From: Streptomyces diastatochromogenes
Lineage (GTDB): Bacteria > Actinomycetota > Actinomycetes > Streptomycetales > Streptomycetaceae
DNA: 64,000 nt
Direction: 5' to 3'
Assembly: GCF_002242805.1 (NCBI RefSeq)
Contig: NZ_MCGQ01000035.1
Span: 1 to 64,000 of the forward strand
The notes beneath the pieces are model-generated. The model made no database searches and was not told where the DNA came from. It saw only the letters and a list, made by a program, of their open reading frames with translations. Positions 8,369 through 18,592 of this stretch are shown here, piece after piece. A program made the position numbers and the translations under genes. Position 1 is the first letter of the stretch; the number at the start of each line of letters is the position of its first letter.

Positions 8369-8935
8369 ATGGCCATAGCGCAGCCCGAGCAGGGCGGGCT
8401 GCTGCCCGACCACTCGGGCCCCCTCCGCGGCACGCTCGCCACCACCGCCTGCATGGAGACACTGCAGGTCGGCTATCTGCACGCGGTCTCCGCCGCGGCG
8501 GGCTGCTCGCTGTCCCAGCCCTTCCCGGACAACGGCATCGACTGGCACGTCAGTCACAGCGCACCCGGACACACCGTCGACGACGAGGTCACCATCAAGG
8601 TGCAGCTCAAGTGCACCTACCAGGTGCCGCCGAACCCGCCGGGCCGCTTCTTCTCCTTCACCCTCGACAACGACCACCTGCGCAAACTCGCCCGCACGCC
8701 CGTCTCGGTGCACAAGATCCTGGTCGTCATGCTGGTCCCGCGCTCCCAGGACGACTGGCTGCGCGCCAGCCACGACCGGCTCGACCTCAGGCACTGCTGC
8801 TACTGGGTCAACCTCGCCGGCCACCCGGTCACCGGCCGGCACCGGACCACCGTGCGGATACCGACCTCGCGCATCTTCGACGACCGTGCGCTGTGCGAGA
8901 TCATGACGCGGGTCGGGACGGGAGGCAGGCCATGA
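8369..8935 (+). CDS. DUF4365 protein, possible PD-(D/E)XK nuclease fold
   Basis: A 188-aa protein resembling the DUF4365 family. The chosen ATG is followed by a Gly/Pro-rich start; the frame is open far upstream through the exonuclease region, which is antisense and unlikely to be coding. A conserved Asp in NGIDWHV and a VQLK element 18-30 residues later match the D...QxK signature of PD-(D/E)XK nuclease-like folds. The function of the family is unknown, though members occur in defence-related or repair-like settings. Its stop overlaps the ATG of the next gene, implying joint function. The family call is from memory of motif pattern. Confidence 0.65.
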   Translation: MAIAQPEQGGLLPDHSGPLRGTLATTACMETLQVGYLHAVSAAAGCSLSQPFPDNGIDWHVSHSAPGHTVDDEVTIKVQLKCTYQVPPNPPGRFFSFTLDNDHLRKLARTPVSVHKILVVMLVPRSQDDWLRASHDRLDLRHCCYWVNLAGHPVTGRHRTTVRIPTSRIFDDRALCEIMTRVGTGGRP

Positions 8936-10164
8936 GGATCCGTCCGTACGACGAGCCGGCCCGGCAGGTCCGGCCGCACCCCGACGACCTGGCCTGGAAC
9001 CAGCCGCCCGACCCCGCCGAGGTCGACCCCGCCGTGCTCGGCGCCCTGCTGCGCCGGCACGGCTGGCAGCGGCGCGGGGGAGCGGCCGGGCGCTACGGCC
9101 GCTGGACCCCGCCCGGACCGGGCGGCGCCGCGACCAGCCTGCTGGTGCCGGAGAGCCGGGCCTTCCCCGACAGCGACGACCTGCTCGGCGAGGCCCTCGA
9201 CGCCCTCGCCCGCAGCGACACCCCCGCCGCGCGCGAGGTGCTGATCTCCCTCACCCTGCCCAGCGACGAGATCCGCTGGTGGCGGGACACCCCGAGCGGT
9301 CCCGTCGGCGCCTCCCCCTGGACGGTCGACGAGCGACTGCGCACCGCGGCCCGTCAGATGCTCCTCGCGGCCGCGCTCGCCACCCGCGCGCGGGCCGGCT
9401 ACTACGGCGCCCGGCACCGCCGGCCCGCCGCCGCCCTCCTGGAGAACGTCCTCGTCGGCCCCACCGCCGAAGGCCACCGGCTGACCGCCTTCGTGCCCGT
9501 GCCCACCGGCCGCTCGCTCGCCGTCCGTCTCCACCAGGCCCTGTACGCGGCCCGCGAGGCGATCGACTACCAGCGGGCCACCGGCGGCATGGACGCCTTC
9601 GACGGCGCGGTCGAGGCCGGCGTCAGCCGCGAGCTGACCGAGGCGCTGACCACACTCGTCCGCGGCACCGAGGGTGCCCGCGTCGCCATCGCCTGGGCCC
9701 CCGGGGCCGGAGTGCCCGAGGGATGCGCCGCCTCCGCCGAGCCCGTCGAGTTCTCCCCCGGCGACCTGCCCGTGCTGCACGCGGCCGGCGCCCGCTACCT
9801 GCAGGGGGAACCCTCCGTGCCGGTCCGGATCACCGGCACGGTGGTCCGCCTGCGCCGCTCCGGGCCGCGCGGCGAGGGCACCGTACGGCTGCGGGTGCTC
9901 GCGGGCGCCGAGGTCCCGCACGTCCGCGTCACCCTCGACGAGGAGGACTACCGCATCGCCGGCCACGCCCACCTCGTCGGCCTCCCGGTGCGGGTGCACG
10001 GCCGCCTGGAGCGCCGGGGCGGCTTCCGCAGGCTCACCGGCGCCTCCGGGGTCGTACCCGTGCAGGTGGACGACGCCGAGCGGGACCGGCTGATGAAGTC
10101 CCTTCAGGAGAACCTCGACTTCTTCGAGGAGGCGTGCGGAGAGGCGTACGGAGACGAGGACTGA
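8932..10164 (+). CDS. Conserved actinobacterial protein of unknown function
   Basis: A 410-aa soluble protein coupled to the DUF4365 gene by an ATGA overlap. I do not recognise a named family. There are no membrane segments or signal peptide. Visible parts are an Arg/Pro-rich N-terminus (residues 1-70), a helical middle, and a C-terminal beta-rich section (about residues 300-385) with RITGTVVRLRRSG and VRVHGRLERRGG elements that look OB-like. It ends in an acidic tail (EACGEAYGDED). The next gene downstream is thrS, but a 99-bp gap with its own likely promoter separates them. Confidence 0.7.
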   Translation: MRIRPYDEPARQVRPHPDDLAWNQPPDPAEVDPAVLGALLRRHGWQRRGGAAGRYGRWTPPGPGGAATSLLVPESRAFPDSDDLLGEALDALARSDTPAAREVLISLTLPSDEIRWWRDTPSGPVGASPWTVDERLRTAARQMLLAAALATRARAGYYGARHRRPAAALLENVLVGPTAEGHRLTAFVPVPTGRSLAVRLHQALYAAREAIDYQRATGGMDAFDGAVEAGVSRELTEALTTLVRGTEGARVAIAWAPGAGVPEGCAASAEPVEFSPGDLPVLHAAGARYLQGEPSVPVRITGTVVRLRRSGPRGEGTVRLRVLAGAEVPHVRVTLDEEDYRIAGHAHLVGLPVRVHGRLERRGGFRRLTGASGVVPVQVDDAERDRLMKSLQENLDFFEEACGEAYGDED

Positions 10165-10263
10165 GGGTGACCGTTTCGCGGTCGGTGGTGTCGGGTCGGT
10201 ACGATCCCTTGTGCGCGCGCTCCTGGTATGGCGCCGCACCCCACCTTCAGTCAGGAGAGACCG

Positions 10264-12240
<1,977 letters not shown>

Positions 12241-12256
12241 TCCGTACCGTTCGCAG

Positions 12257-12288
12257 GGCCCCCGGGGATCACTTCCCCGGGGGCCTTT
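12257..12288. terminator. Bidirectional terminator between thrS and the K+ channel gene
   Basis: GGCCCCCGGGG (12257-12267) pairs perfectly with CCCCGGGGGCC (12275-12285) around a seven-base loop, followed by TTT. It overlaps the last codons of the converging channel gene. Confidence 0.85.
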
Positions 12289-12928
12289 CGTCGCCCTCGC
12301 GGTAGAAGGTCTGCATCAGCCACGACGAGAACGAACCCGTCACCGCGCCGAGCAGGCCCACTCCGCAGGCCATCATCCCGGTCGCGATCACCCGGCCGAG
12401 CCTGGTCACCGGGGTGATGTCGCCGTAGCCGACCGTGGTGAGGGTCGATGCGGCCCACCACACGGCGTCCCCGAACGTCTTCATGGTGGCGCCGGGCGCC
12501 CCGCGTTCCTGCTGGTAGGTCGCGAGGGCACCGGAGAAGCCGAGCAGCAGGGTGGACAGGCTCGCGTAGGCGATCACCCGGGCGTACAGGGACAGCCGGG
12601 GCTCGCCCTGCCGGCGCTGGATGACGTCGTAGAGCGGCACGATCCGCAACGGGCGCAACAGCGGCAGGACGACCACGATCGTGAGCAGGAAATGCGTGGT
12701 GACGAAGCGCAGGAAGCGTTGCCCGCTGAGCCGCCAGCGCACCACGTAGTCCACGGCGAAGGCCACCCAGAGAGCCAGCAGCACGAACCCGCACAGGCCG
12801 CGCCAGAAGGGCGCCACGCTGGTCGCCAGGACGCGGGTCGCGTAGGCCGCCAGGAAGACCAGTGAGGCCGCGAAGAGGGGAATCTCGGTGCGCTGCCCCC
12901 AGCGGGCCTCGGGGCTGTCGTCGTCCAC
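12269..12928 (-). CDS. Potassium channel family protein
   Basis: An ion channel subunit with about five membrane segments, a pore helix and the selectivity filter TTVGYGD, diagnostic of K+ channels, then a final inner helix and a short cytoplasmic tail. I place the start at a GTG (12928), giving 219 aa beginning shortly before the first membrane segment. A longer frame begins with an ATG at 13009, but that ATG overlaps the start codon of the divergent HIT gene and would leave no promoter space. The start codon sits in a perfect palindrome. The channel probably sets membrane potential or K+ flux; gating domains are not evident. Confidence 0.85.
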   Translation of the reverse strand: MDDDSPEARWGQRTEIPLFAASLVFLAAYATRVLATSVAPFWRGLCGFVLLALWVAFAVDYVVRWRLSGQRFLRFVTTHFLLTIVVVLPLLRPLRIVPLYDVIQRRQGEPRLSLYARVIAYASLSTLLLGFSGALATYQQERGAPGATMKTFGDAVWWAASTLTTVGYGDITPVTRLGRVIATGMMACGVGLLGAVTGSFSSWLMQTFYREGDERPPGK

Positions 12929-12947
12929 CGGCCAAGCTTGGCCGGTG
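12926..12947. promoter_or_regulatory. Perfect 22-bp palindrome between divergent channel and HIT genes
   Basis: The half-site CACCGGCCAAG is followed immediately by its exact complement. It lies between the K+ channel and HIT genes and covers the likely GTG start of the channel. It could be an operator or an RNA hairpin in the channel leader. If the longer channel frame were real, it would be coding. Confidence 0.45.
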
Positions 12948-13007
12948 ACCGCCCTCCCGCCGCCCCGGCGACACGCCGCGAACGGGCGAAGCCATATGCT
13001 GCCTTGC

Positions 13008-13553
13008 ATGACGAGTGAGCCGGAACAGCAGATCGGAGTGGGGACGCAGGACGCGTTCCAGCGCCTGTGGACGCCCCACCGGATGGCCTACATCCAGGGC
13101 GAGAACAAGCCGACCGGCCCGGGGGCCGGCGACGGCTGCCCCTTCTGCTCCATCCCGGCCAAGTCCGACGAGGACGGCCTGATCGTCCGCCGCGGCGAGC
13201 ACGTGTACGCCGTGCTCAACCTCTACCCGTACAACGGCGGCCACCTGATGACCGTGCCGTACCGGCACGTGGCCGACTACACCGACCTGACCGGGCCGGA
13301 GACCGCCGAGCTGGCCGAGCTGACCAAGCAGGCGATGACCGCCCTGCGCACCGCCTCCGGCGCGCACGGCTTCAACATCGGCATGAACCAGGGCACGGTG
13401 GCCGGCGCCGGCATCGCGGCCCACCTGCACCAGCACATCGTCCCGCGCTGGGGCGGCGACACGAACTTCATGCCGGTCGTCGGCCACACGAAGGTCCTGC
13501 CGCAGCTGCTGGCGGACACGCGGAAGATGCTGGCGGAGGCCTGGCCGGCGTAG
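13008..13553 (+). CDS. HIT domain protein (AP4A hydrolase/phosphorylase-like)
   Basis: A 181-aa nucleotide-binding hydrolase or transferase of the histidine-triad superfamily. The triad HLHQHIVPRW lies near residues 145-154, preceded by the GMNQGTVAGAG stretch typical of the AP4A phosphorylase-like branch. A CPFC pair near residue 44 may bind zinc. The placement after thrS and before the PI mannoside genes is conserved in mycobacteria (thrS–HIT–pgsA), suggesting handling of AP4A or a nucleotide by-product, though no role is proven. The ATG is chosen because upstream codons overlap the palindrome and the divergent gene. Confidence 0.9.
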   Translation: MTSEPEQQIGVGTQDAFQRLWTPHRMAYIQGENKPTGPGAGDGCPFCSIPAKSDEDGLIVRRGEHVYAVLNLYPYNGGHLMTVPYRHVADYTDLTGPETAELAELTKQAMTALRTASGAHGFNIGMNQGTVAGAGIAAHLHQHIVPRWGGDTNFMPVVGHTKVLPQLLADTRKMLAEAWPA

Positions 13554-13559
13554 GTCCCC

Positions 13560-13581
13560 GGTGCCCCCTGCCGAGGGCACC
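13560..13581. terminator. Weak hairpin between converging genes
   Basis: GGTGCCC (13560-13566) pairs with GGGCACC (13575-13581) in the 29-bp gap between the HIT gene and the converging unknown membrane protein gene. It is short and is called a terminator mainly from position. Confidence 0.4.
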
Positions 13582-13582
13582 C

Positions 13583-15229
13583 CTACGCGTCGTAGCTGTC
13601 TGCCTTGCGCGGTGTCGGGTCCTGGACCAGGCCGCTGAGGACGGACGAGCGGGTGCCGAACTTCTCGGTGTTCACACCGTTCTCCTCCAGGACCCTGAGC
13701 GCGGCCGAGTGCACCACCCGCAGGACCGGCGTGGCCGCGCGCAACGCGTCGTCGGCCATGAAGCGGTGGCGCCAGGGCTGGTCGGCCCAGGCGTGCCGGA
13801 GGCCGAAGGGCTCGGGCAGGGCGAGGGAGCCGCCGAGCCAGTTGAGCAGCGGCGGATACCAGGTCAGCGGGGCGCGCGCGGCGAGCCGTACCACCTCGTC
13901 GGTCGGGACCAGCGGCAGCTTGATCGTGCGGGTCTCCCACGGCTTGAGGGACTTGGCGACCTCCTTGGTCGGCGCCTCCGGCTTCGCGCGGAACAGCGGG
14001 TTCACCGGACCCAGCGCATGCCCGGTCACCTCGATGCGCAGCGTCTCGTGCAGCACGGTCACCGTGATCAGCATGGTGAGGACCAGCTGCCCGTCCCACA
14101 GGGTCCACTGCACGCCCAGATAGTGCCGGTCACCACTGCCGAACTGCTGCTTGTTGCAGATGTCCTGTATGGCGTGCGACTTGATCTGGAACGCCTCGAC
14201 GTCCGTGCCCGACGGCCGGGACACCTCCTTGGCGTTCTCCCCGATCGGCGTGACGATCCAGTGCCGTATCGACGGCTTCGGGAAGCCGCCGGTGTTCAGC
14301 GGGCCGCGCTCCAGCATGCGCAGCTGGTCGTGGATCGCGCGTATGACGTCCCAGCTGCGGAAGGGGTGGATCTCCCGGGTGGGGTCGGCGGACACCAGGT
14401 CCTCGGCGAGCTGCCACGCGCCCCAGCGGGTGCCCATGCCGAGTATGCCCTTGGGGCCCGCGTAGAAGACCGAGTTGGACTGCTGCTCGGCGCTGAGCCG
14501 GGCCAGCGACTGGCGCAGCTGCTCGGCCGCGGTCTCGCCGGGGCTGCGCGGCACGGCCTCGGGGACCTTGGCGCCGACGGTGGTGCCCGAGAGCAGGCCG
14601 TCCCAGCGGGCCCGCAGATCCTTCGCGGTGCGGTCGCAGATCTGCTTGGCCCAGAACCAGCCCAGCACCGGGGCGACGACGCACCCGCGTGCGTACCACC
14701 CCCAGAATCCGCTGAGCGGCATCTTCAGCAGGAAGAGCGCGGCGACCACGCCGACCCCGGCGAGCAGGGCGGTGGCGAGCGCCCCGGCCCGCTTGTCGTC
14801 GCGCTTGGCGACGAACGTGCGCAGCTGGAAGACGAGCAGCCAGCCGATGAGTCCCGGCAGGAAGATCAGGCCGCACACCACCATGACCAGGGACAGCCGG
14901 TTGTCCCGCTCCCGGCGGATGTTGTTGGCCGCCAGGCAGTGCTCCACGACGACCTGGGGCTCGGCGCCGAAGGACTGGATGAGCGGCTTGCGCCCGGGCG
15001 CCAGCATGCGGTCGACCACGGCCCGCGAGAAGGCCTCGCCGAGGTTGGGCTTGAGCAGGGCGATCCGGCCGGGCTTGACCGTCGACTGGTGCCACTCGTT
15101 GTCGGTCTTCTTGATGTCCTCGACCACGTTGTCCCGGTAGGCCGCCGAGGCCAGCGCGAAGGTCGCCGCCTGGCCCTCGTCGCCGGACACGGGCACCTGC
15201 GGTCCGTCCCACTCCGTTCCAACCGACAT
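13583..15229 (-). CDS. Large conserved membrane protein of unknown function
   Basis: A 548-aa protein that I do not recognise. The ATG at 15229 follows a GGGGGCGGGA ribosome site; an ATG 12 nt upstream is an alternative. An N-terminal soluble part of about 110 residues is followed by two hydrophobic stretches (LSLVMVVCGLIFLPG and ALATALLAGVGVVAALFLL) that form a membrane hairpin near residues 125-195, then a third weaker one. About 330 residues after that appear soluble and rich in Trp and Arg. It lies between the HIT gene and EF-G2, in a block otherwise concerned with translation and PI-mannoside lipids. Cytoplasmic placement of the large C-terminal part is likely but not proven. Confidence 0.75.
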   Translation of the reverse strand: MSVGTEWDGPQVPVSGDEGQAATFALASAAYRDNVVEDIKKTDNEWHQSTVKPGRIALLKPNLGEAFSRAVVDRMLAPGRKPLIQSFGAEPQVVVEHCLAANNIRRERDNRLSLVMVVCGLIFLPGLIGWLLVFQLRTFVAKRDDKRAGALATALLAGVGVVAALFLLKMPLSGFWGWYARGCVVAPVLGWFWAKQICDRTAKDLRARWDGLLSGTTVGAKVPEAVPRSPGETAAEQLRQSLARLSAEQQSNSVFYAGPKGILGMGTRWGAWQLAEDLVSADPTREIHPFRSWDVIRAIHDQLRMLERGPLNTGGFPKPSIRHWIVTPIGENAKEVSRPSGTDVEAFQIKSHAIQDICNKQQFGSGDRHYLGVQWTLWDGQLVLTMLITVTVLHETLRIEVTGHALGPVNPLFRAKPEAPTKEVAKSLKPWETRTIKLPLVPTDEVVRLAARAPLTWYPPLLNWLGGSLALPEPFGLRHAWADQPWRHRFMADDALRAATPVLRVVHSAALRVLEENGVNTEKFGTRSSVLSGLVQDPTPRKADSYDA

Positions 15230-15441
15230 TCCCGCCCCCATCGCCGCCGGTGTCGCTTCTGCGGCCTTCCCGACTTCCTTGCTCCGCACACCTGTTGAAC
15301 AGGCCGTCGTGCCGACACCACGCCACTACCGCACGAGTTCGGCACACCGTGATCAGGTGATCAGCGTATCCGCAGCCACCGACACCGCGACGGCGGACGG
15401 CCAAAGCCGCCCGCCGGCGCACGGAGTCCACCGGTGGTGAA

Positions 15442-17640
15442 CTACGAGGGTTCTCCCGCCTGTTCACGGACCCGCTCGGCGACCTGCGGCGGCATCGGCT
15501 CGTGCCGGGCGTACGCGCGGTCGAAGCGGGCCGTCCCGTGCGACAGGGAGCGCAGGTCGATCGCGTAGCGGCCGATCTCGAACTCGGGCACCTCGGCGCG
15601 GACCAGAGTCCGTCCGGAGCCCACCTGTTCGGTGCCGAGCACCCGGCCCCGCCGGCTCGACAGGTCGCTCATCACCGCGCCCACGTAGTCGTCGGCGACC
15701 AGCACGGTCACCTCGGCCACCGGCTCCAGCAGATGGATCCGCGTCTGGGACGCGGCCTCGCGCAGGGCCAGCGCGCCCGCCGTCTGGAAAGCGGCGTCGG
15801 AGGAGTCCACCGAGTGCGCCTTGCCGTCCAGCAGCGTGATCCGCACGTCCACCAGCGGATAGCCGGCGACCACGCCCTTCGCGGCCTGCGCCCGTACGCC
15901 CTTCTCCACGGACGGGATGAACTGGCGCGGTACGGCGCCGCCCACCACCTTGTCCACGAACTCGATGCCCGAGCCGCCCGGCAGCGGCTCCACCTCGATC
16001 TCGCAGATGGCGTACTGCCCGTGCCCGCCGGACTGCTTGACGTGCCGGCCCCGTCCGGCGGCCTTCGTGGCGAACGTCTCCCGGAGGGAGACCCGGTGCG
16101 GGACGACGTCGACCTGGACGCCGTACCGGCTGCGCAGCCGCTCCAGGGCGACGTCCGCGTGGGCCTCGCCCAGGCACCACAGCACCACCTGGTGGGTGTC
16201 CTGGTTCTGCTCCAGGCGCATCGTCGGATCCTCGGCGACCAGCCGGCTCAGCCCCTGCGAGAGCTTGTCCTCGTCCGCCTTGCTGTGTGCCTGTATGGCG
16301 AGCGGCAGCAGCGGGTCGGGCATCTGCCAGGGCTCCATCAGGAGCGGGTCGTCCTTGCCCGAGAGCGTGTCCCCGGTCTCGGCGCGGCCGAGCTTGGCCA
16401 CGCACACCAGGTCGCCCGCGACGGCGTGCGTCACCGGGCGCTGCTGCTTGCCGAACGGCATGGACAGCGCGCCGATCCGCTCGTCGACGTCGTGGTCCTC
16501 GTGCCCGCGGTCGGCCAGGCCGTGCCCGGAGACGTGCACCGTCTCGTCGGGGCGCAGGGTGCCGGAGAAGACGCGGACCAGCGAGATCCGGCCGACGTAC
16601 GGGTCGGAGGCGGTCTTCACGACCTCGGCGACCAGCGGGCCGCCGGTGTCGCAGGCCTTCAGCTCGCGCGCCTTGCCGTCGATCGTGGTGACCCCGGGCA
16701 GGGGGTGCTCGAACGGGGTCGGGAACCCGCCGGTGATCAGCTCCAGCAGCTCGACCGTGCCCAGGCCCTGCCGCCCGCCGTCGGCGGCGGGGGCGGCCGC
16801 CAGGACGGGGAAGAAGGTGCCGCGCGCGACGGCCCGCTCCAGGTCGTCGATCAGCGTCTTGACATCGATCTGCTCGCCGCCCAGGTAGCGGTCCATGAGG
16901 GTCTCGTCCTCGCTCTCGGCGATGATCCCCTCGATGAGCCGGTTGCGGGCCTCCGCGATGTCCGGCAGCTGGTCCTCGCCGGGCTCGGACTCCTTGCGTT
17001 CGCCGGACGCGTAGTCGAACAGCTTCTGCGACAGCAGCCCGATCAGCCCGGTCACGGGCGCGTGCCCGTCCGGGCCCTCCGGCCCGCGCAGCGGCAGGTA
17101 CAGCGGCAGCACGGCATCGGGGTCGTCCGCGCCGAAGGCCTCCGCGCACACCCGGGTCATCTCCTCGAAGTCCGCGCGCGCGGCCTCCAGGTGTGTGATC
17201 ACGATCGCGCGGGGCATGCCGACGGCCTGGCACTCCTCCCACACCATGCGGGTCGAGCCGTCCACCCCGTCGGAGGCCGAGACGACGAAGAGGGCCGCGT
17301 CCGCCGCGCGCAGACCGGCCCTCAGCTCGCCGACGAAGTCGGCGTATCCAGGGGTGTCGAGGACATTGACCTTGAACCCGTCCCATTCGACCGGGGCCAG
17401 GGAGAGCTGTACCGAGCGTTGCTGCCGGTGCTCGATCTCGTCGTAGTCGGAGACGGTGCCGCCGTCCTCCACGCGGCCCGCCCGGTTCACCGCCCCCGCG
17501 GTCAGCGCGAGGGCCTCCACCAGAGTCGTCTTGCCCGAACCGGAGTGGCCGACCAGCACCACATTCCGTACGGACGCGGGGTGGTCGGCCGCCACTGCCC
17601 TGCCGGCGGCTCCGGGGTGTGTTTGCGCCTTGTCGCCCAT
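15442..17640 (-). CDS. Elongation factor G-like protein EF-G2
   Basis: A 732-aa translation-factor GTPase paralogue. The ATG at 17640 is preceded by GGGAGGCAGG; the frame extends further without a ribosome site. Domain order follows EF-G: G domain, beta barrel and domains III-V. The P-loop is GHSGSGKT (residues 31-38) and switch II reads DTPGYADF rather than DTPGHVDF. The guanine-specificity NKxD motif is replaced by THLE (VITHLEAARADFEE). These changes mark the actinobacterial EF-G2 group, for which ribosome-dependent GTPase activity has been reported absent in mycobacteria. The main EF-G lies elsewhere. Its role is unknown. Confidence 0.9.
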   Translation of the reverse strand: MGDKAQTHPGAAGRAVAADHPASVRNVVLVGHSGSGKTTLVEALALTAGAVNRAGRVEDGGTVSDYDEIEHRQQRSVQLSLAPVEWDGFKVNVLDTPGYADFVGELRAGLRAADAALFVVSASDGVDGSTRMVWEECQAVGMPRAIVITHLEAARADFEEMTRVCAEAFGADDPDAVLPLYLPLRGPEGPDGHAPVTGLIGLLSQKLFDYASGERKESEPGEDQLPDIAEARNRLIEGIIAESEDETLMDRYLGGEQIDVKTLIDDLERAVARGTFFPVLAAAPAADGGRQGLGTVELLELITGGFPTPFEHPLPGVTTIDGKARELKACDTGGPLVAEVVKTASDPYVGRISLVRVFSGTLRPDETVHVSGHGLADRGHEDHDVDERIGALSMPFGKQQRPVTHAVAGDLVCVAKLGRAETGDTLSGKDDPLLMEPWQMPDPLLPLAIQAHSKADEDKLSQGLSRLVAEDPTMRLEQNQDTHQVVLWCLGEAHADVALERLRSRYGVQVDVVPHRVSLRETFATKAAGRGRHVKQSGGHGQYAICEIEVEPLPGGSGIEFVDKVVGGAVPRQFIPSVEKGVRAQAAKGVVAGYPLVDVRITLLDGKAHSVDSSDAAFQTAGALALREAASQTRIHLLEPVAEVTVLVADDYVGAVMSDLSSRRGRVLGTEQVGSGRTLVRAEVPEFEIGRYAIDLRSLSHGTARFDRAYARHEPMPPQVAERVREQAGEPS

Positions 17641-17920
17641 GATCCTGCCTCCCGTGCACGGTGAGGTCACTGTGGGCGCGGACACGCGGCACCGCGCACT
17701 GGCGGCTCCTGCGACGCCCGCGGTTCTTCGAGCTTTCCACTCCCGTCACGCTGCGTCCATACGACGGACGCCGTTCGCGCCACGCGCGCCCCGCGCGAGC
17801 GGGTGTGCACCGGCTCGCGGCACGACTGCGGGTGCCCGCCCGTCAGGCACGGGCGCGCGTGACTACGATGGGCCAGCCGGTGGCCACCAGGGCCGCGGCG
17901 CCACGACCGTCGGGAAGGCC

Positions 17921-18592
17921 ATGCTGAACAAGTACGCGCGTGCATTCTTCACGCGTGTCCTCACACCGTTCGCCGCGTTTCTCATCCGCCGGGGCGTGAG
18001 CCCCGACGCGGTCACGCTCATCGGCACGGCCGGAGTGGTCGCGGGCGCGCTGGTCTTCTTCCCCCGGGGCGAGTTCTTCTGGGGCACGATCGTGATCACC
18101 CTGTTCGTCTTCTCCGACCTGGTCGACGGCAACATGGCCCGCCAGCTGGGCCGCTCCAGCCGCTGGGGCGCCTTCCTGGACTCCACGCTCGACCGGGTGG
18201 CCGACGGCGCGATCTTCGGCGGCTTCGCGCTGTGGTACGCGGGCAACGGCAACGACAACGTCCTGTGCGCCGTCTCGATCTTCTGCCTGGCCAGCGGCCA
18301 GGTGGTGTCGTACACCAAGGCCCGGGGCGAGTCGATCGGACTGCCGGTCGCCGTCAACGGGCTCGTCGAGCGCGCCGAGCGACTGGTGATCTCGCTGGTC
18401 GCGGCCGGTCTCGCGGGCCTCCACAAGTTCGGCGTGCCGGGCATCCAGTGGCTGCTGCCGATCGCCCTGTGGATCGTCGCCGTGGGCAGCCTGGTCACCC
18501 TCATCCAGCGGGTCGTCACCGTCCGCCGCGAGTCGGCCGAGGCGGAGGCGGCGCAGCAGAACGCGTCCCAGGGGAGTGAGGCGGCGAAGTGA
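17921..18592 (+). CDS. pgsA: Phosphatidylinositol phosphate synthase (CDP-alcohol phosphatidyltransferase)
   Basis: A membrane enzyme of 223 aa that in actinobacteria joins CDP-diacylglycerol and inositol 3-phosphate. The CDP-alcohol motif is complete: DLVDGNMAR, then G after eight residues, then DSTLD. About six membrane segments are visible. The ATG follows GGGAAGG; TACGAT at 17864-17869 may be its -10 box in the 280-bp divergent gap with EF-G2. It begins the phosphatidylinositol mannoside operon, and its stop overlaps the next GTG. Confidence 0.93.
   Translation: MLNKYARAFFTRVLTPFAAFLIRRGVSPDAVTLIGTAGVVAGALVFFPRGEFFWGTIVITLFVFSDLVDGNMARQLGRSSRWGAFLDSTLDRVADGAIFGGFALWYAGNGNDNVLCAVSIFCLASGQVVSYTKARGESIGLPVAVNGLVERAERLVISLVAAGLAGLHKFGVPGIQWLLPIALWIVAVGSLVTLIQRVVTVRRESAEAEAAQQNASQGSEAAK

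Noticed and set aside
10165..10263. T-box or other riboswitch before thrS
   Set aside because: The 99-nt gap is too short and lacks the conserved T-box sequence; thrS T-boxes are not usual in Streptomyces.
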